Positions 34,425 to 44,055 are shown, counted from the stretch's first letter. The stretch: DNA of 64,000 nucleotides from Neisseria sp. (GCF_030527965.1 NZ_JAUMZU010000006.1:49305-113304); one strand, 5' to 3'. Numbers and translations: made by a program. The notes: a model not told the origin generated them from the letters alone.

Positions 34425-37400
34425 ATGGAAAGAATCAACAAGCGATACAACAAATTGGCCTTAATGATTGCCGCCTGCCTGTCGGCACCGACAGCACTGG
34501 CAGCAAATAAAGAGAATCTTCCAAGCGGAGAAACCGAAGTTGAGTCGGTTACCGTACACGGGCATGCAGACAAGCATCAGGCAGGGCACGACAAGGTTTA
34601 TGAAGAGGATATGTCGAGCCTTTACCGCGATAAAGACCAGATAGAGCTGTTTCGCGGCACTTCTGCCGCAGATTTGTTTAAAGGTATGGCAGGGGTAGGC
34701 ATAGGCGATGCGCGCAATAGCGGCGGCATTGATCCGAATATCCGCGGTATTCAGGGTCAGGGGCGGGTACCGGTAACGATAGACGGAGCAGAAAACGGGG
34801 TAACGGTATGGCGGGGTTATTACGGAGCGAATAACCGCAGCTATATTGATCCGATGCTGATCAGTAGCATTAGGGTAGAGAAAGGTGCGTCGCTGACGCG
34901 GGGATTTCAGAGTTCGGTAGGCGGTGGTATCGCCTTAAAAACGCTGGAGGCGGATGACGTTTTGAAACCGGGCCGGAAGATCGGGGCAGACATTCGTCTG
35001 GAAGCGGGCAACAATATGGCTAAAGAGCGTTTGCCGGATATGAGCGTGATTGGTAAAGAGTGGCCATACCTTTCAGATGATGGCCGAGCTGGGCTGCGCG
35101 CCAAAACATACGTTCTACCCGGCAAGCAAAAAAACAATAGTTTCGGACATGATCAGGCCGGGCGGATTGCGGTGGCGGGGAAATCGGATTGGGGGGAGTT
35201 GGTGGCGGCGTATGCCTATCGCTATCATGGCAATTATTATGCCGGCAAGGGCGGGCGTGATCATTATGCGAAGCTTTATTTTGGCGGCGGTGTACGTGGG
35301 CCGGGTTTTTCATCGCCAAATGCAACGACATTAGACAATATGTTTGCCAGCGGAGGAGAAGTTATGAATACCTCACTGGATAACCGTTCGTTTTTGGTTA
35401 AAGGAACGTTGAAGCCTACGGAGAATCAAGCGATCAGGCTGGGGTACCGTTATCTGGACAGCCGTTATGGCGAGATTATGCCTTCGCGCAATACGGGATT
35501 GCTTAAAGATGGGCAGTTTACTATGCCGCAGTGGCCGTTAAGCCGCATCAGGATGGGGACTTATACCTTGGATTACCATTGGAAGCCGGGGAATCGCTGG
35601 ATTGATTTGGAAGCGGGCATCTGGAAAAATCAGGCGAGAATGGATTTGCATAATTCGGGAGGCAATGTTTATGATTTTGCATATGTGAAAAATCATAAAG
35701 ATGTAAGAGATGATAAATCCACCAGGGAAGTAGTGGCGGGTTCTTTTATTAAAAGCCTGGATAACCGCTGGGGCGTTCAGTTTTCCAATAAAATGCGTCT
35801 GCTGGATAAATTGAATCTGACGGTAGGTGGCAGTTTTCAGCATGAAAAGCTGGGCAGTCCGGATGAAGACTGGAAGGTGCTTGCGGGTTATGAATTGCCT
35901 TTCGCAAGCGTGCCGCGCCAAGGCCGGCGGAACGAATATCAAGGCCATTTTAATTTTGACTGGCAGCCGACAGAGAGGTTGAGTATCAATGCCGGAGCAC
36001 GTTATAACCATTACGATGTAATCGATGATTTGGTCAATAATGCTCTGTCAAAAGTGACATCATTACAATCGATATTTGAAGATGGTCTGAGAAGAGATGT
36101 GGAAAGAAACGGCAGTGGAGAATCCAGAAATATGCTCGAATCACACAATCTTTCGATGAAAAGGAACCTTTCCGATGAAGATTTATCTTTCGCGGAAAAT
36201 GCTTTAGCGGGAGAAACGGCGTATGGTATACCCTATAATAGACCGGAAAATATCAATCAGGAAGAAAAGGCAGAATATCTCCGCCAAGGCGCGTCTGAAG
36301 CTCAGGCCAATGAATGGGCTTATCGTGAAACTAATAGCTCTAATGGTTCACATCCTATTTATTATCTTCCTCGTGATGAATACGGCAAAATATCACGTGC
36401 GGATAATCCGTTTTTAAACGGTAAAGCCAAAGAGCTGGGTATTGTGGTTCCGTATCAATTTGTTGCGTCCGGTGCAGATAAAACACAGCATATGGAGCGC
36501 ATTGATTCGATTACAGACGGAGTGTATCCGCGGTACGCGGAATTAGCTAGATTGGTTTATTCAGACGAATATACTCTAAGGCAAGAATCACTGAGGCCGG
36601 GTTCTACGGGTACTGGTACTCAAGAGTTGGCAGCAATGAAGGCTCGGATTATAGAGAATCGCAAGCAAATGGCAGCCTTGGAGCATTCAGGTTGGAAGCA
36701 GAAGCGAGTTGAGAAGCGTAAAGGTCATGCTTGGTCACCTATTTTTTCTATTTCCTACCGGCTGACCGACAATATACGGCTGTATGGCCGTTGGGCACAA
36801 AATACCCGTATGCCCAGCATATTCGAGAGCACATCCGGCTTCAGCTCTTCTGCTCAGGGTTATAAGAGAAAGCCGGAGGTCGGCACCAATTTGGAATTCG
36901 GTTATGTGCATAATCTGCGTGATATTTTGCCGGGCAAAGCGGAAAGCGCCGATATCAAGCTGGCTTATTATAGAAATACGATCCGAAATGCGATAGACCG
37001 GGGAGACAATCTTGAATTTATCCAGCGTGACAAGTGGAGCACTTCAGGTCTGGAACTGTCGGGCCGCTATGATAACGGCCGGTTTTTTGCCGAAGCGGGC
37101 GCGAATTATGTGTTGAACAATCGTGTTTGCGATTCCAACGAAGCGGCGCTGGTTGATGTGTATTATGGTAAATCGCCTTTATGTGTTGAGGGTGGTTTTC
37201 CGGGCGGTTATATGTATAACATGGCGTTGCCGAAATATACCTTTAACGTATTATTGGGCGGGCGGTTTTTTGACCGTAAGCTGGAAATGGGCAGCCGGCT
37301 GACATTCCACACCGGCTATAAACGTTCGAAAGAGGCGGAAGATTATGTTAAAAAGTATCTGGATGGTAGCCGTTCAACAGACATTGCCGCATTAAACGGC

Positions 37401-37583
37401 TCGGTGCCGTGGTATGCGGCGACGATTATCGATGCTTATGTGAAATACAATTTCAAAAATGATTTGAGCATTGAATTTACCGGCAGCAATCTGACAAACC
37501 GTTATTACTTTGATCCGTTAGCCCGAGCCAATATGCCTGCCCCGGGCAGGACGCTACGCTTTTCTTTGAGTAAGAAGTTTTAA
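34425..37583 (+). CDS. Large TonB-dependent receptor, heme/hemophore type (HphR-like)
   Basis: Outer-membrane active transporter, 1052 residues. Signal peptide ending PTALAAN, TonB-box-like ESVTVHG, plug domain (SAADLFKGMAGVGIGDARN, IRGIQGQGRVPVTIDGAEN, VEKGASLTRGFQSSVGGG), then a 22-strand barrel ending LRFSLSKKF. A FRAP-like RMPSIFES, as in heme receptors, lies in the last third. Residues about 530-770 are a long polar, low-homology insert, presumably an outside loop. Shine-Dalgarno AGGGGG lies 8 bases upstream. Divergent from the hemophilin-like gene, so it is probably its receptor. Confidence 0.85.
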   Translation: MERINKRYNKLALMIAACLSAPTALAANKENLPSGETEVESVTVHGHADKHQAGHDKVYEEDMSSLYRDKDQIELFRGTSAADLFKGMAGVGIGDARNSGGIDPNIRGIQGQGRVPVTIDGAENGVTVWRGYYGANNRSYIDPMLISSIRVEKGASLTRGFQSSVGGGIALKTLEADDVLKPGRKIGADIRLEAGNNMAKERLPDMSVIGKEWPYLSDDGRAGLRAKTYVLPGKQKNNSFGHDQAGRIAVAGKSDWGELVAAYAYRYHGNYYAGKGGRDHYAKLYFGGGVRGPGFSSPNATTLDNMFASGGEVMNTSLDNRSFLVKGTLKPTENQAIRLGYRYLDSRYGEIMPSRNTGLLKDGQFTMPQWPLSRIRMGTYTLDYHWKPGNRWIDLEAGIWKNQARMDLHNSGGNVYDFAYVKNHKDVRDDKSTREVVAGSFIKSLDNRWGVQFSNKMRLLDKLNLTVGGSFQHEKLGSPDEDWKVLAGYELPFASVPRQGRRNEYQGHFNFDWQPTERLSINAGARYNHYDVIDDLVNNALSKVTSLQSIFEDGLRRDVERNGSGESRNMLESHNLSMKRNLSDEDLSFAENALAGETAYGIPYNRPENINQEEKAEYLRQGASEAQANEWAYRETNSSNGSHPIYYLPRDEYGKISRADNPFLNGKAKELGIVVPYQFVASGADKTQHMERIDSITDGVYPRYAELARLVYSDEYTLRQESLRPGSTGTGTQELAAMKARIIENRKQMAALEHSGWKQKRVEKRKGHAWSPIFSISYRLTDNIRLYGRWAQNTRMPSIFESTSGFSSSAQGYKRKPEVGTNLEFGYVHNLRDILPGKAESADIKLAYYRNTIRNAIDRGDNLEFIQRDKWSTSGLELSGRYDNGRFFAEAGANYVLNNRVCDSNEAALVDVYYGKSPLCVEGGFPGGYMYNMALPKYTFNVLLGGRFFDRKLEMGSRLTFHTGYKRSKEAEDYVKKYLDGSRSTDIAALNGSVPWYAATIIDAYVKYNFKNDLSIEFTGSNLTNRYYFDPLARANMPAPGRTLRFSLSKKF

Positions 37584-37601
37584 TCGTATTATCTGATAAT
37601 C

Positions 37602-37636
37602 AAAAGCCTGTCTGAATGCTTTTCAGACAGGCTTTT
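37602..37636. terminator. Bidirectional uptake-sequence terminator
   Basis: 15-base arms with a 5-base loop between the convergent receptor and nhaC genes. Confidence 0.8.
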
Positions 37637-37657
37637 TGATTAAACAAGTAAGCGGTT

Positions 37658-39034
37658 TCAGGCTTCTTTTTTGCTGATGGTCAGGCCGCTGAAACCGAAT
37701 AATAGGGTTAATACCAAGCAGAGGTAACAGAAAAAAGAATAAGGCAGATAGTCGAGTACGGACACGCCGAGAGTATGGCTGATAAAAACGCCGCATACGC
37801 TCCACGGTACCAGTGGGTTGATAACGGTGCCCGCGTCTTCCAGGGTACGGGAAAGGTTGCGTGGGTGCAGGTGCAGTTTGTCGTAAATGGGTTTGAAGGT
37901 TTCGCCGGCCAGCATCAGGCTGAGGTATTGTTCGCCGATAAGAATATTAACGCCAAGGCCGGTGGCGGCTACGGAGAAGGTGGCACGGCCTGCTGTGGTC
38001 AGCAGATGGCGGATGCCTTGCAGTAAGGCGGGGAGAATGCCGAGCGCATGTAACAGGCCGCCGAGGCTGAGAGCCAAGATGACGATGGTTTGGGTGAAAA
38101 ACATGCTTTGTACGCCGCCGCGGCTAAGTAGGCTGCCGGTTTGGCCTAAATCAATGCTTGGTTTGTAACCGGTAAAAAACCAAGCGCCCAACTCGCTAGC
38201 GCCCGGTTTACTGTGGCTGTAGGTAATCATCAGAGCAACAACAATGGTTGCGATGATGGTATAGATGGCGTTGACTTTTCGTAAGGCAAGGATAACCAAT
38301 ACGGCAAAGGGCAAAAGAGCATAGCCGTGTACCAATCCGCTGGCAATCAGAGCTTGCTTCATGGCGGCGATGTTGTCGAGATTGGCGGCGGAAGTATGAC
38401 CGGCGAAGATGACGAGAAGGAGGGCGGTTAGGATAAAGGCCGGTACCGTGGTGTACATCATGTTACGGATATGCTCGAACAGGTCGATGCCGACGATAGA
38501 GGCAGCGATACCGGTCGTATCGGATAGCGGAGACATTTTGTCGCCGAAGAAGGCGCCGGAAACAATGGCACCCGCGGTGATGGCCGGTTCGGCGTGAAAC
38601 ACATGCCCCATGCCGATAAAGGCGACGCCGACGGTGGCGCAGGAGGTAAGGCTGCTGCCGATGGCAATGCCGACGGTGGAAGTGAGCAGGAAGGCAGAAA
38701 GATAGAAATAGTTGGGCGAGATGAGCTCGAAGCCGTAATACATCAGCGTGGGAATCGCGCCGGACATCATCAATGCGGAAACCAGCAAGCCGATGAAGAA
38801 AAACAGATAAATCGCTCCGATGCCAGACATGACGCCGGTTGCCATTTGCTTTTGCATGGCGGCAAAACAGATGCCGCGCAGGCGGCCAAACATCATCAGC
38901 CCGCATAAAACCAGAATAATGGACAGGTGCGGTACCCATTCGAAGCTGATGATGGTTACGCCCATGATGCCGACGATAATGGCGGCAATCAGCGAGGCTT
39001 CTTTGGGATTCATTTCGATTAGTGCTTTTTTCAT
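37658..39034 (-). CDS. Na+/H+ antiporter, NhaC family
   Basis: Inner-membrane antiporter, 458 residues with about 11 hydrophobic segments. Family features: TVGIAIGSSLTSCATVG, GAFFGDKMSPLSDTTGIAAS (conserved ion-path Asp residues), and LEDAGTVINPLVPWSVCG. Start taken at 39034 (MKKALIEM), close to the first helix; ATGs at 39013 and 39091 are alternatives, none with a clear Shine-Dalgarno. Ion specificity not readable; NhaC relatives also carry malate or lactate. Confidence 0.87.
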   Translation of the reverse strand: MKKALIEMNPKEASLIAAIIVGIMGVTIISFEWVPHLSIILVLCGLMMFGRLRGICFAAMQKQMATGVMSGIGAIYLFFFIGLLVSALMMSGAIPTLMYYGFELISPNYFYLSAFLLTSTVGIAIGSSLTSCATVGVAFIGMGHVFHAEPAITAGAIVSGAFFGDKMSPLSDTTGIAASIVGIDLFEHIRNMMYTTVPAFILTALLLVIFAGHTSAANLDNIAAMKQALIASGLVHGYALLPFAVLVILALRKVNAIYTIIATIVVALMITYSHSKPGASELGAWFFTGYKPSIDLGQTGSLLSRGGVQSMFFTQTIVILALSLGGLLHALGILPALLQGIRHLLTTAGRATFSVAATGLGVNILIGEQYLSLMLAGETFKPIYDKLHLHPRNLSRTLEDAGTVINPLVPWSVCGVFISHTLGVSVLDYLPYSFFCYLCLVLTLLFGFSGLTISKKEA

Positions 39035-39123
39035 TTTTTTATTGTGTCGGTTAAAGTGTTTGGGGAGGGCACAGGTTGTTTTGTTTGGCAAACGACTTGG
39101 CTGAAGTATGGGCTTTAACTGTC

Positions 39124-39155
39124 AATGCCTGTCTGAAAAGTTTCAGACAGGCATT
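39124..39155 (-). terminator. Uptake-sequence terminator of the glutathione peroxidase gene
   Basis: 15-base arms with a 2-base loop, 15 bases past the stop. Confidence 0.8.
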
Positions 39156-39169
39156 TTAAATCGGCGGCT

Positions 39170-39718
39170 TTAAGAAAGCAGCAATTCCAGATCATCAATG
39201 ATTTCAGAGGGTTTTATGCTGGGTGCGAACCGCTCCACCACTTCGCCTTGGCGGTTGATGAGGAATTTGGTGAAATTCCATTTGATGTCGCTGCCTTCGC
39301 GTTTTTCGCCCAGGGAAGCGAGTTTGAGCAAGAATTCTTTCATGCTGCTGCCGCCTTTGTCTTCCGGTTTTTGAGCTTTCAGATAGGCGTAAAGTGGGCT
39401 TTCGTTGGGGCCGTTGACTTCGATTTTATCGAAAATTTTGAATTTGGTACCGAACTTCATCTGGCAGATTTTGGCGATTTCGTCGCCGGATTCGGGAGCT
39501 TGCTCGCGGAATTGGTTGCAGGGGAAATCCAAAATTTCCAGCCCCATCGGTTGGAATTTTTCATAGAGCTGTTGCAGCTTTTCATATTGCGGAGTCAAGC
39601 CGCAACGGGTGGCGGTGTTTACGATTAACACGACCTTGCCTTTATATTCAGAAAGGCTGATTTCTTTGCCTTGTGCGTCGCGCATGGTGAAATCGTAGAT
39701 TGAGGTGGCGGAAGTCAT
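39170..39718 (-). CDS. Glutathione peroxidase, Cys type
   Basis: Reduces peroxides with glutathione or thioredoxin. 182 residues. Peroxidatic Cys in NTATRCGLTPQY (a Cys, not selenocysteine), then LDFPCNQFREQ with the family Gln, and KWNFTKFLI with the Trp and Asn of the active site. Start at 39718 has AAAGGA 7 bases before it. A longer frame from 39769 would overlap the upstream GST gene. GST lies 40 bases upstream on the same strand, so the two form a likely thiol-detoxification unit. Confidence 0.94.
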   Translation of the reverse strand: MTSATSIYDFTMRDAQGKEISLSEYKGKVVLIVNTATRCGLTPQYEKLQQLYEKFQPMGLEILDFPCNQFREQAPESGDEIAKICQMKFGTKFKIFDKIEVNGPNESPLYAYLKAQKPEDKGGSSMKEFLLKLASLGEKREGSDIKWNFTKFLINRQGEVVERFAPSIKPSEIIDDLELLLS

Positions 39719-39758
39719 GGGAGAATCCTTTCTCAGATAGGTGTTGACGGGGCGTTCA

Positions 39759-40355
39759 TTATAAAACATCGCCGACAGTGGCGGGTTTGCGCTCCAACGC
39801 GGCAGGATCGGTTTGGCGAATGAAGTCGCGCTGCTCGAATTGTGCTACGGTGTCGGCAGTGTCGGGGCGTGCATGTTGGCTGAATAGCTCCGGGTAACGC
39901 AGTTTTACCGTTAGCAATACAATGCCCAACATGATTTGCGGCCAGTTGGTTGTGGAGGCATCGAATGCCGGCGCCTGCGGCAAAGCGCGTTTCACTGCGT
40001 TGAAACAGCGGTCGACCAGAGGGTGGTCGTCGCTATTTTCGGTTTTAAACCGAACGAGTTTGAGCGCTTGGATGGTGTTATCGAGCAGGCTGACGGCATA
40101 GCCGGATACGGCCAGATCTTCGGCAGAGGGCGTATCGTTGTGCAAATATTGGCAGATGAGGTGTGTATTGTAAATAACGGGCCCCTCGTCGGTTTGCAGC
40201 ACCGGAATCTGGCCGAACGGGTTTTGTTCGGCCAATTCGGCAGGGTTTTCCCACGGGTTGACGAAATTAAGGAGGATGTCGTTGCGTTGTCGGAGTAAAG
40301 CGCAAATCAGGCAAATGCGGCCAAAGGGTGAGGTGGCGCTGAGATAAAGCTGCAT
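39759..40355 (-). CDS. Glutathione S-transferase family protein
   Basis: 198 residues, normal for bacterial GSTs. N-terminal thioredoxin-like domain with YLSATSPFGRICLICALL (the SPFGR start is typical) and NPFGQIPVLQTDEG, then an all-helical domain. Substrate unknown. The leader contains an uptake sequence (40368-40378) that runs into the Shine-Dalgarno AAGGAG. Probably co-transcribed with the glutathione peroxidase gene. Confidence 0.88.
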   Translation of the reverse strand: MQLYLSATSPFGRICLICALLRQRNDILLNFVNPWENPAELAEQNPFGQIPVLQTDEGPVIYNTHLICQYLHNDTPSAEDLAVSGYAVSLLDNTIQALKLVRFKTENSDDHPLVDRCFNAVKRALPQAPAFDASTTNWPQIMLGIVLLTVKLRYPELFSQHARPDTADTVAQFEQRDFIRQTDPAALERKPATVGDVL

Positions 40356-40409
40356 GTAAGGTCTCCTTTCAGACAGGCATGGAACGATAGCTTAACAGAT
40401 TCGAGCCGG

Positions 40410-41741
40410 TTACGGGGTGTTGCGTCGGCGGTAATAGTAAGATTTAAAAGCCAGCAATAGCGTAATGGCTATCGCGGGCAGGGTTAGGGCAATCGCAATT
40501 TCGCTGAAGTTCCAACCCCAATCGAGCAACCATGCGCCGACAAAAGCGGATAAGAATGCGCCGATGCGTCCGAGCCCGTGCATCCAGCCGTTGCCCGTTG
40601 CGCGGGCCGGTAAAGGGAAAAACATGCTGGAAAGAGCATTCATACCGGTGCCGCCGCCGTTGAGTGCTGCGCCGATAATGAAGGCAAGAAGGCACAACAA
40701 GGCGTATTGCTGGCCGATATTGCTGATTAACACGAGCATGGCTGCGCCGGTGAGATAAGCAAAGCCGAGTACGCGGTTGGGATTGAAACGATCCATCAGC
40801 CAGCCGAGCAGCACGGAGCCGAGCGGGCCGCCCAGTTGAAACATGGCGGAAATAATGCTGGCTTGAGCCGCTGTCATTCCGGATTCTTTTAACATGGTGG
40901 GCATCCAGCTTCCCAACAGGTAAACGAGGAAAAGGTGCATGAAATAGGCCGACCAAATCAGGATGCTGCCGATGCGGTAATGGCTGTTTAGCACGGTTTT
41001 TATCGGATTGCCCTTGGTTTTAGGCGGTAGAGGCAGGGTAAAGGTGCTGTGCTCGGTGGTTGTGTTGGGCGCGCATTTTTCTACGATTTTGCGAATGTGG
41101 GCGGTTTCGCCGCTTTTGTGTACCAGAAAGCCGATGGATTCGGGCAGCAGCGCCCAGAGCACCAAGCTTAGCAATAATGGTGAAATACCGCCGACCCAGA
41201 ATACGCTGTGCCAGCCTAAATGGGGAATCAATCCGGCTGCCAGAAAGCCGCCGCCGGCTGCGCCGACGGTAAAGCCGGCAAATACGATGGTAACCAACAG
41301 CGCTCTACTGCGAGCGGGCGAAAATTCGGTGGCCAGCGTTGCGGCATTGGGCATGATGCCACCCATGGCGCAGCCGGCGATAAAGCGGTATGCCACCATG
41401 TGATCCAGTGTGTCGGCAGTGGCGACAAGCAGAGTAAACAAGCCGAAGGTCAGCACGTTGGCAATCAGCACTTTGCGGCGACCGAAACGGTCGGCCAACG
41501 GGCCGGCTATCAACGCGCCTATCGAAAGCCCAGCCAAAGCGGCGCTGAGCACGGGTGCCAGCGCATTATTGCTCAGGTGCCATGCTTCTTTCAGGGAAGG
41601 TGCGACGAAGCCCATGATGGCAACATCGAAACCATCCATTACCACAATCAGGAAGCAGAGGAAGATAACCAGCTTTTGGTAGCGGCCGACGGGGCGGTTG
41701 TCGAGTAGGGTTCGGATATTGATTTCGTGTGTGTGCGTCAT
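40410..41741 (-). CDS. MFS transporter, aromatic acid:H+ symporter (AAHS) family
   Basis: 443 residues, about 12 membrane segments. AAHS marks: FLIVVMDGFDVAIMGFVAPSL in helix 1, GPLADRFGRRKVLI in the helix 2-3 loop, and GWLMDRFNPNRVLGFAYL in the second half. The family carries benzoate, hydroxybenzoates, quinate, shikimate and similar acids. It is downstream of aroQ and a shikimate dehydrogenase-like gene, separated by an uptake terminator, which points to quinate, shikimate or protocatechuate as substrate. Confidence 0.87.
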   Translation of the reverse strand: MTHTHEINIRTLLDNRPVGRYQKLVIFLCFLIVVMDGFDVAIMGFVAPSLKEAWHLSNNALAPVLSAALAGLSIGALIAGPLADRFGRRKVLIANVLTFGLFTLLVATADTLDHMVAYRFIAGCAMGGIMPNAATLATEFSPARSRALLVTIVFAGFTVGAAGGGFLAAGLIPHLGWHSVFWVGGISPLLLSLVLWALLPESIGFLVHKSGETAHIRKIVEKCAPNTTTEHSTFTLPLPPKTKGNPIKTVLNSHYRIGSILIWSAYFMHLFLVYLLGSWMPTMLKESGMTAAQASIISAMFQLGGPLGSVLLGWLMDRFNPNRVLGFAYLTGAAMLVLISNIGQQYALLCLLAFIIGAALNGGGTGMNALSSMFFPLPARATGNGWMHGLGRIGAFLSAFVGAWLLDWGWNFSEIAIALTLPAIAITLLLAFKSYYYRRRNTP

Positions 41742-41842
41742 AGTCTGGTTTTGATTCGGGTAGATTGTGAATGAAGCGGTTTTAACTAATGCGGGTGTCA
41801 GGTAAAGGTATCGGCCGTTGCCGACGGTTTTTTATTCTCTTA

Positions 41843-41875
41843 AATGCCTGTCTGAAAATTTTTCAGACAGGCATT
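41843..41875 (-). terminator. Uptake-sequence terminator after the small membrane peptide gene
   Basis: 16-base arms with a 1-2 base loop, between the 35-residue frame and the AAHS transporter. Confidence 0.75.
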
Positions 41876-41898
41876 GGGATTGCTGCGGCAACGAGGCG

Positions 41899-42006
41899 TT
41901 ATTTCAAACTGTTTAACCCTACGGCAATGCCTGCCAGAAAACCGATGATTGCTGCTGATGTAAAGATGATGGTGTATCTGTTTTGATAGACTTCTTTTGA
42001 AAACAT
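41899..42006 (-). CDS. 35-residue membrane peptide
   Basis: ATG at 42006 with a strong Shine-Dalgarno (AGAGGAG) 7 bases before it; stop at 41899. The peptide begins MFSKEVYQNRYTIIF, then has one hydrophobic Gly/Ala-rich helix (about 12-31, with GFLAGIAVG) and ends NSLK, so it should span the inner membrane once. It lies 68 bases after the shikimate dehydrogenase-like gene and before the AAHS transporter, on the same strand. It could be a small partner of the transporter. No family recognised. Confidence 0.6.
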   Translation of the reverse strand: MFSKEVYQNRYTIIFTSAAIIGFLAGIAVGLNSLK

Positions 42007-42074
42007 GATATTGCTCCTCTATAAAATTGCCCGAATGATTATTCTGCTGTTGAATGACAGCACCCAATCGCTCG

Positions 42075-42905
42075 TCAATCAAGCTCGGCAAGCTGCCGCA
42101 GGTTTTCCGGCGTGGTGGTGGGGAGACCGAAATATTCCAGATAAGCCGGTATTTGTTCAAACAGCATATCCGTACCAACCTGAACTCGACAGCCACGGGC
42201 GGCAGCGGAGCGTAGAAAAGGCGTCATCTCTTCTTTTAAGACCACTTCGCCGACAAATGTTTCCGGCGCGATACGGGAAACGTCGGTTGGCAGCGGGTCG
42301 GTTTCATACATGCCCAACGGCGTTGCGTTGACGATTAAATCGAAACCGGCGGCATCATTATTGCTGATTTCCACGGTTAATTCGGGGTAATGGCGAAGCA
42401 ATCTGCCGGCTAATTTTTCAGCAACATTCAAGCAAGTGTCAAATAGGGCGAGCTTTGCTACGCCTGCGGCAGCCAGAGAGGCGGCAATGGCCGACCCCAC
42501 CCCGCCGCTGCCGATAATCAAAGCAGCTTTGCCTTGGGGAGCGAAACCCTTGCGGCGAATGCCGCGCACGAATCCTTCCCCGTCAAACATATCGCCTTCG
42601 AGTTGTCCATCGGCGCCGAGGCGCACGGCATTGCACGACCCCGCAATTTCTACGGTCGCGGAGTGGCTGTCTAACAATTCGGTAGTGGCAACTTTATGCG
42701 GCATGGTAATTAAAGCTCCGGCCGTATTGCGGTTGCCGAAAATGGCTCGCAAAAAAACAGGATAATTATTAGCTTCGCAGGCAAAAGGCACCACTACGGC
42801 ATTGATGCCGGAATGTTTGAAATAAGGGTTGTAAATCATCGGCGATTTAAACGTTTGGGTCGGGTAGCCGATGTGCGCAATGACGCGGGTCAGGCCGTTA
42901 ATCAT
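42075..42905 (-). CDS. Shikimate/quinate dehydrogenase-like protein (AroE paralogue)
   Basis: 276 residues from the ATG at 42905, which overlaps the aroQ stop by 4 bases. N-terminal substrate domain with [17 protein letters not shown] (catalytic Lys in the MPHK position of the usual TxPxK motif), NAVR, then a Rossmann domain [21 protein letters not shown] and [14 protein letters not shown]. The usual Ser-x-Ser shikimate-binding motif near the N-terminus is replaced by [14 protein letters not shown]. So it may be a paralogue with other substrate preference (quinate, or an AroE-like SdhL/RifI type) rather than the biosynthetic AroE. Confidence 0.82.
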   Translation of the reverse strand: MINGLTRVIAHIGYPTQTFKSPMIYNPYFKHSGINAVVVPFACEANNYPVFLRAIFGNRNTAGALITMPHKVATTELLDSHSATVEIAGSCNAVRLGADGQLEGDMFDGEGFVRGIRRKGFAPQGKAALIIGSGGVGSAIAASLAAAGVAKLALFDTCLNVAEKLAGRLLRHYPELTVEISNNDAAGFDLIVNATPLGMYETDPLPTDVSRIAPETFVGEVVLKEEMTPFLRSAAARGCRVQVGTDMLFEQIPAYLEYFGLPTTTPENLRQLAELD

Positions 42906-43345
42906 TTGATGGCTTTCAGGTGGCGCGCGCAAAAACGCAGGGCGGCTTCATAGCCATAGGTGCCCAAGCCTACGATGACGCCAACGGCTTGATCGGAAAG
43001 GTAGGAATGATGACGGAAGGCTTCGCGGCTGTGTACGTTGGAAATATGCACTTCGACAAAGGGAATGCCGACGCCGGCAAGTGCATCGCGGATGGCAACG
43101 CTGGTATGGGTATATGCGCCGGCATTGATAATAATCATATCGGTGTTGCCGCGTGCTGCTTGGATGCGGGTTACGATGTCGCCTTCACTGTTGCTTTGGA
43201 AATGGTCTATGCTGGTATCGACTTCGGCGGCAATCTTATTCAAATTGTTGCAAACATCATCCAGCGTCTCTGCGCCGTAGATATGCGGTTCTCGAGTGCC
43301 GAGTAAATTAAGGTTGGGGCCGTTGATAACCAGTATATGTGCCAT
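42902..43345 (-). CDS. aroQ: 3-dehydroquinate dehydratase, type II
   Basis: Converts 3-dehydroquinate to 3-dehydroshikimate. 147 residues, type II dodecamer form. Motifs: [18 protein letters not shown] with the catalytic Tyr, [22 protein letters not shown], and [17 protein letters not shown] with the active His and Arg. First gene of the aroQ, dehydrogenase-like, small peptide, AAHS transporter run. Type II enzymes occur in both shikimate synthesis and quinate breakdown; the neighbours favour a quinate or shikimate salvage role. Confidence 0.94.
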   Translation of the reverse strand: MAHILVINGPNLNLLGTREPHIYGAETLDDVCNNLNKIAAEVDTSIDHFQSNSEGDIVTRIQAARGNTDMIIINAGAYTHTSVAIRDALAGVGIPFVEVHISNVHSREAFRHHSYLSDQAVGVIVGLGTYGYEAALRFCARHLKAIK

Positions 43346-43571
43346 AACGTTGCTTTCGGAATTACAAAAATGCGGTTATTGTAACTGAACGGTATGGTGG
43401 TTGAGAGACGAGGGTGGAAAAAACAGGATTGTCAGCCAATCTGAAAGGATTGTGGCCGATTTATGTGATTTAGGTGTTTTATCTGGAATATGATGTTTCT
43501 CTTTTGATGGTATTTGGTGATATATGCTATTTGTGGCAGATGAAATGCTGTTTGCTGGGCATGCTGGAATC

Positions 43572-43607
43572 AAAATGCCTGTCTGAAAAGATTCAGACAG
43601 GCATTTT
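43572..43607 (-). terminator. Uptake-sequence terminator of rpsO
   Basis: 16-base arms with a 4-base loop, about 21 bases past the rpsO stop. Confidence 0.82.
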
Positions 43608-43628
43608 GATTGATTAAGCACATCGTGA

Positions 43629-43898
43629 TTATTTGCGCAGACCCAAGCGGCCGATCAGCTCGCGATAAGTATCGGGTTTGGTGCGGCGCAGATAAGACAA
43701 CAGACGACGACGCGCGCTTACCATTTTCAACAGGCCGCGACGGCTGTGATGGTCTTTCGGGTTGGCTTTGAAGTGGGGAGTCAGATCGTTGATGCGGAAA
43801 GTCAACAATGCAACTTGCACTTCAGAAGAGCCAGTGTCGCCTTCTTTGCGTTGGAAATCTTTAACAATTTGTGCTTTTTGTTCGATGGACAAGGCCAT
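43629..43898 (-). CDS. rpsO: 30S ribosomal protein S15
   Basis: Binds the central domain of 16S rRNA. 89 residues, exact family length, from the ATG at 43898 with GGAG 7 bases before it. Seen: [33 protein letters not shown], and [22 protein letters not shown]. Confidence 0.97.
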   Translation of the reverse strand: MALSIEQKAQIVKDFQRKEGDTGSSEVQVALLTFRINDLTPHFKANPKDHHSRRGLLKMVSARRRLLSYLRRTKPDTYRELIGRLGLRK

Positions 43899-44055
43899 GA
43901 TAAAACTCCGGAAAATAATAATGAACCTTTCGGTTCGGACAAGTTTGCCAAGCCTGAAACCTGTGCAAACTCCGATCATGCCTGCTTTAACGCAGACAGG
44001 GCGGCAATTATGTCATAAGTTACGGAAAGATGCCAGTTCTGATTTACGGTAGGAT

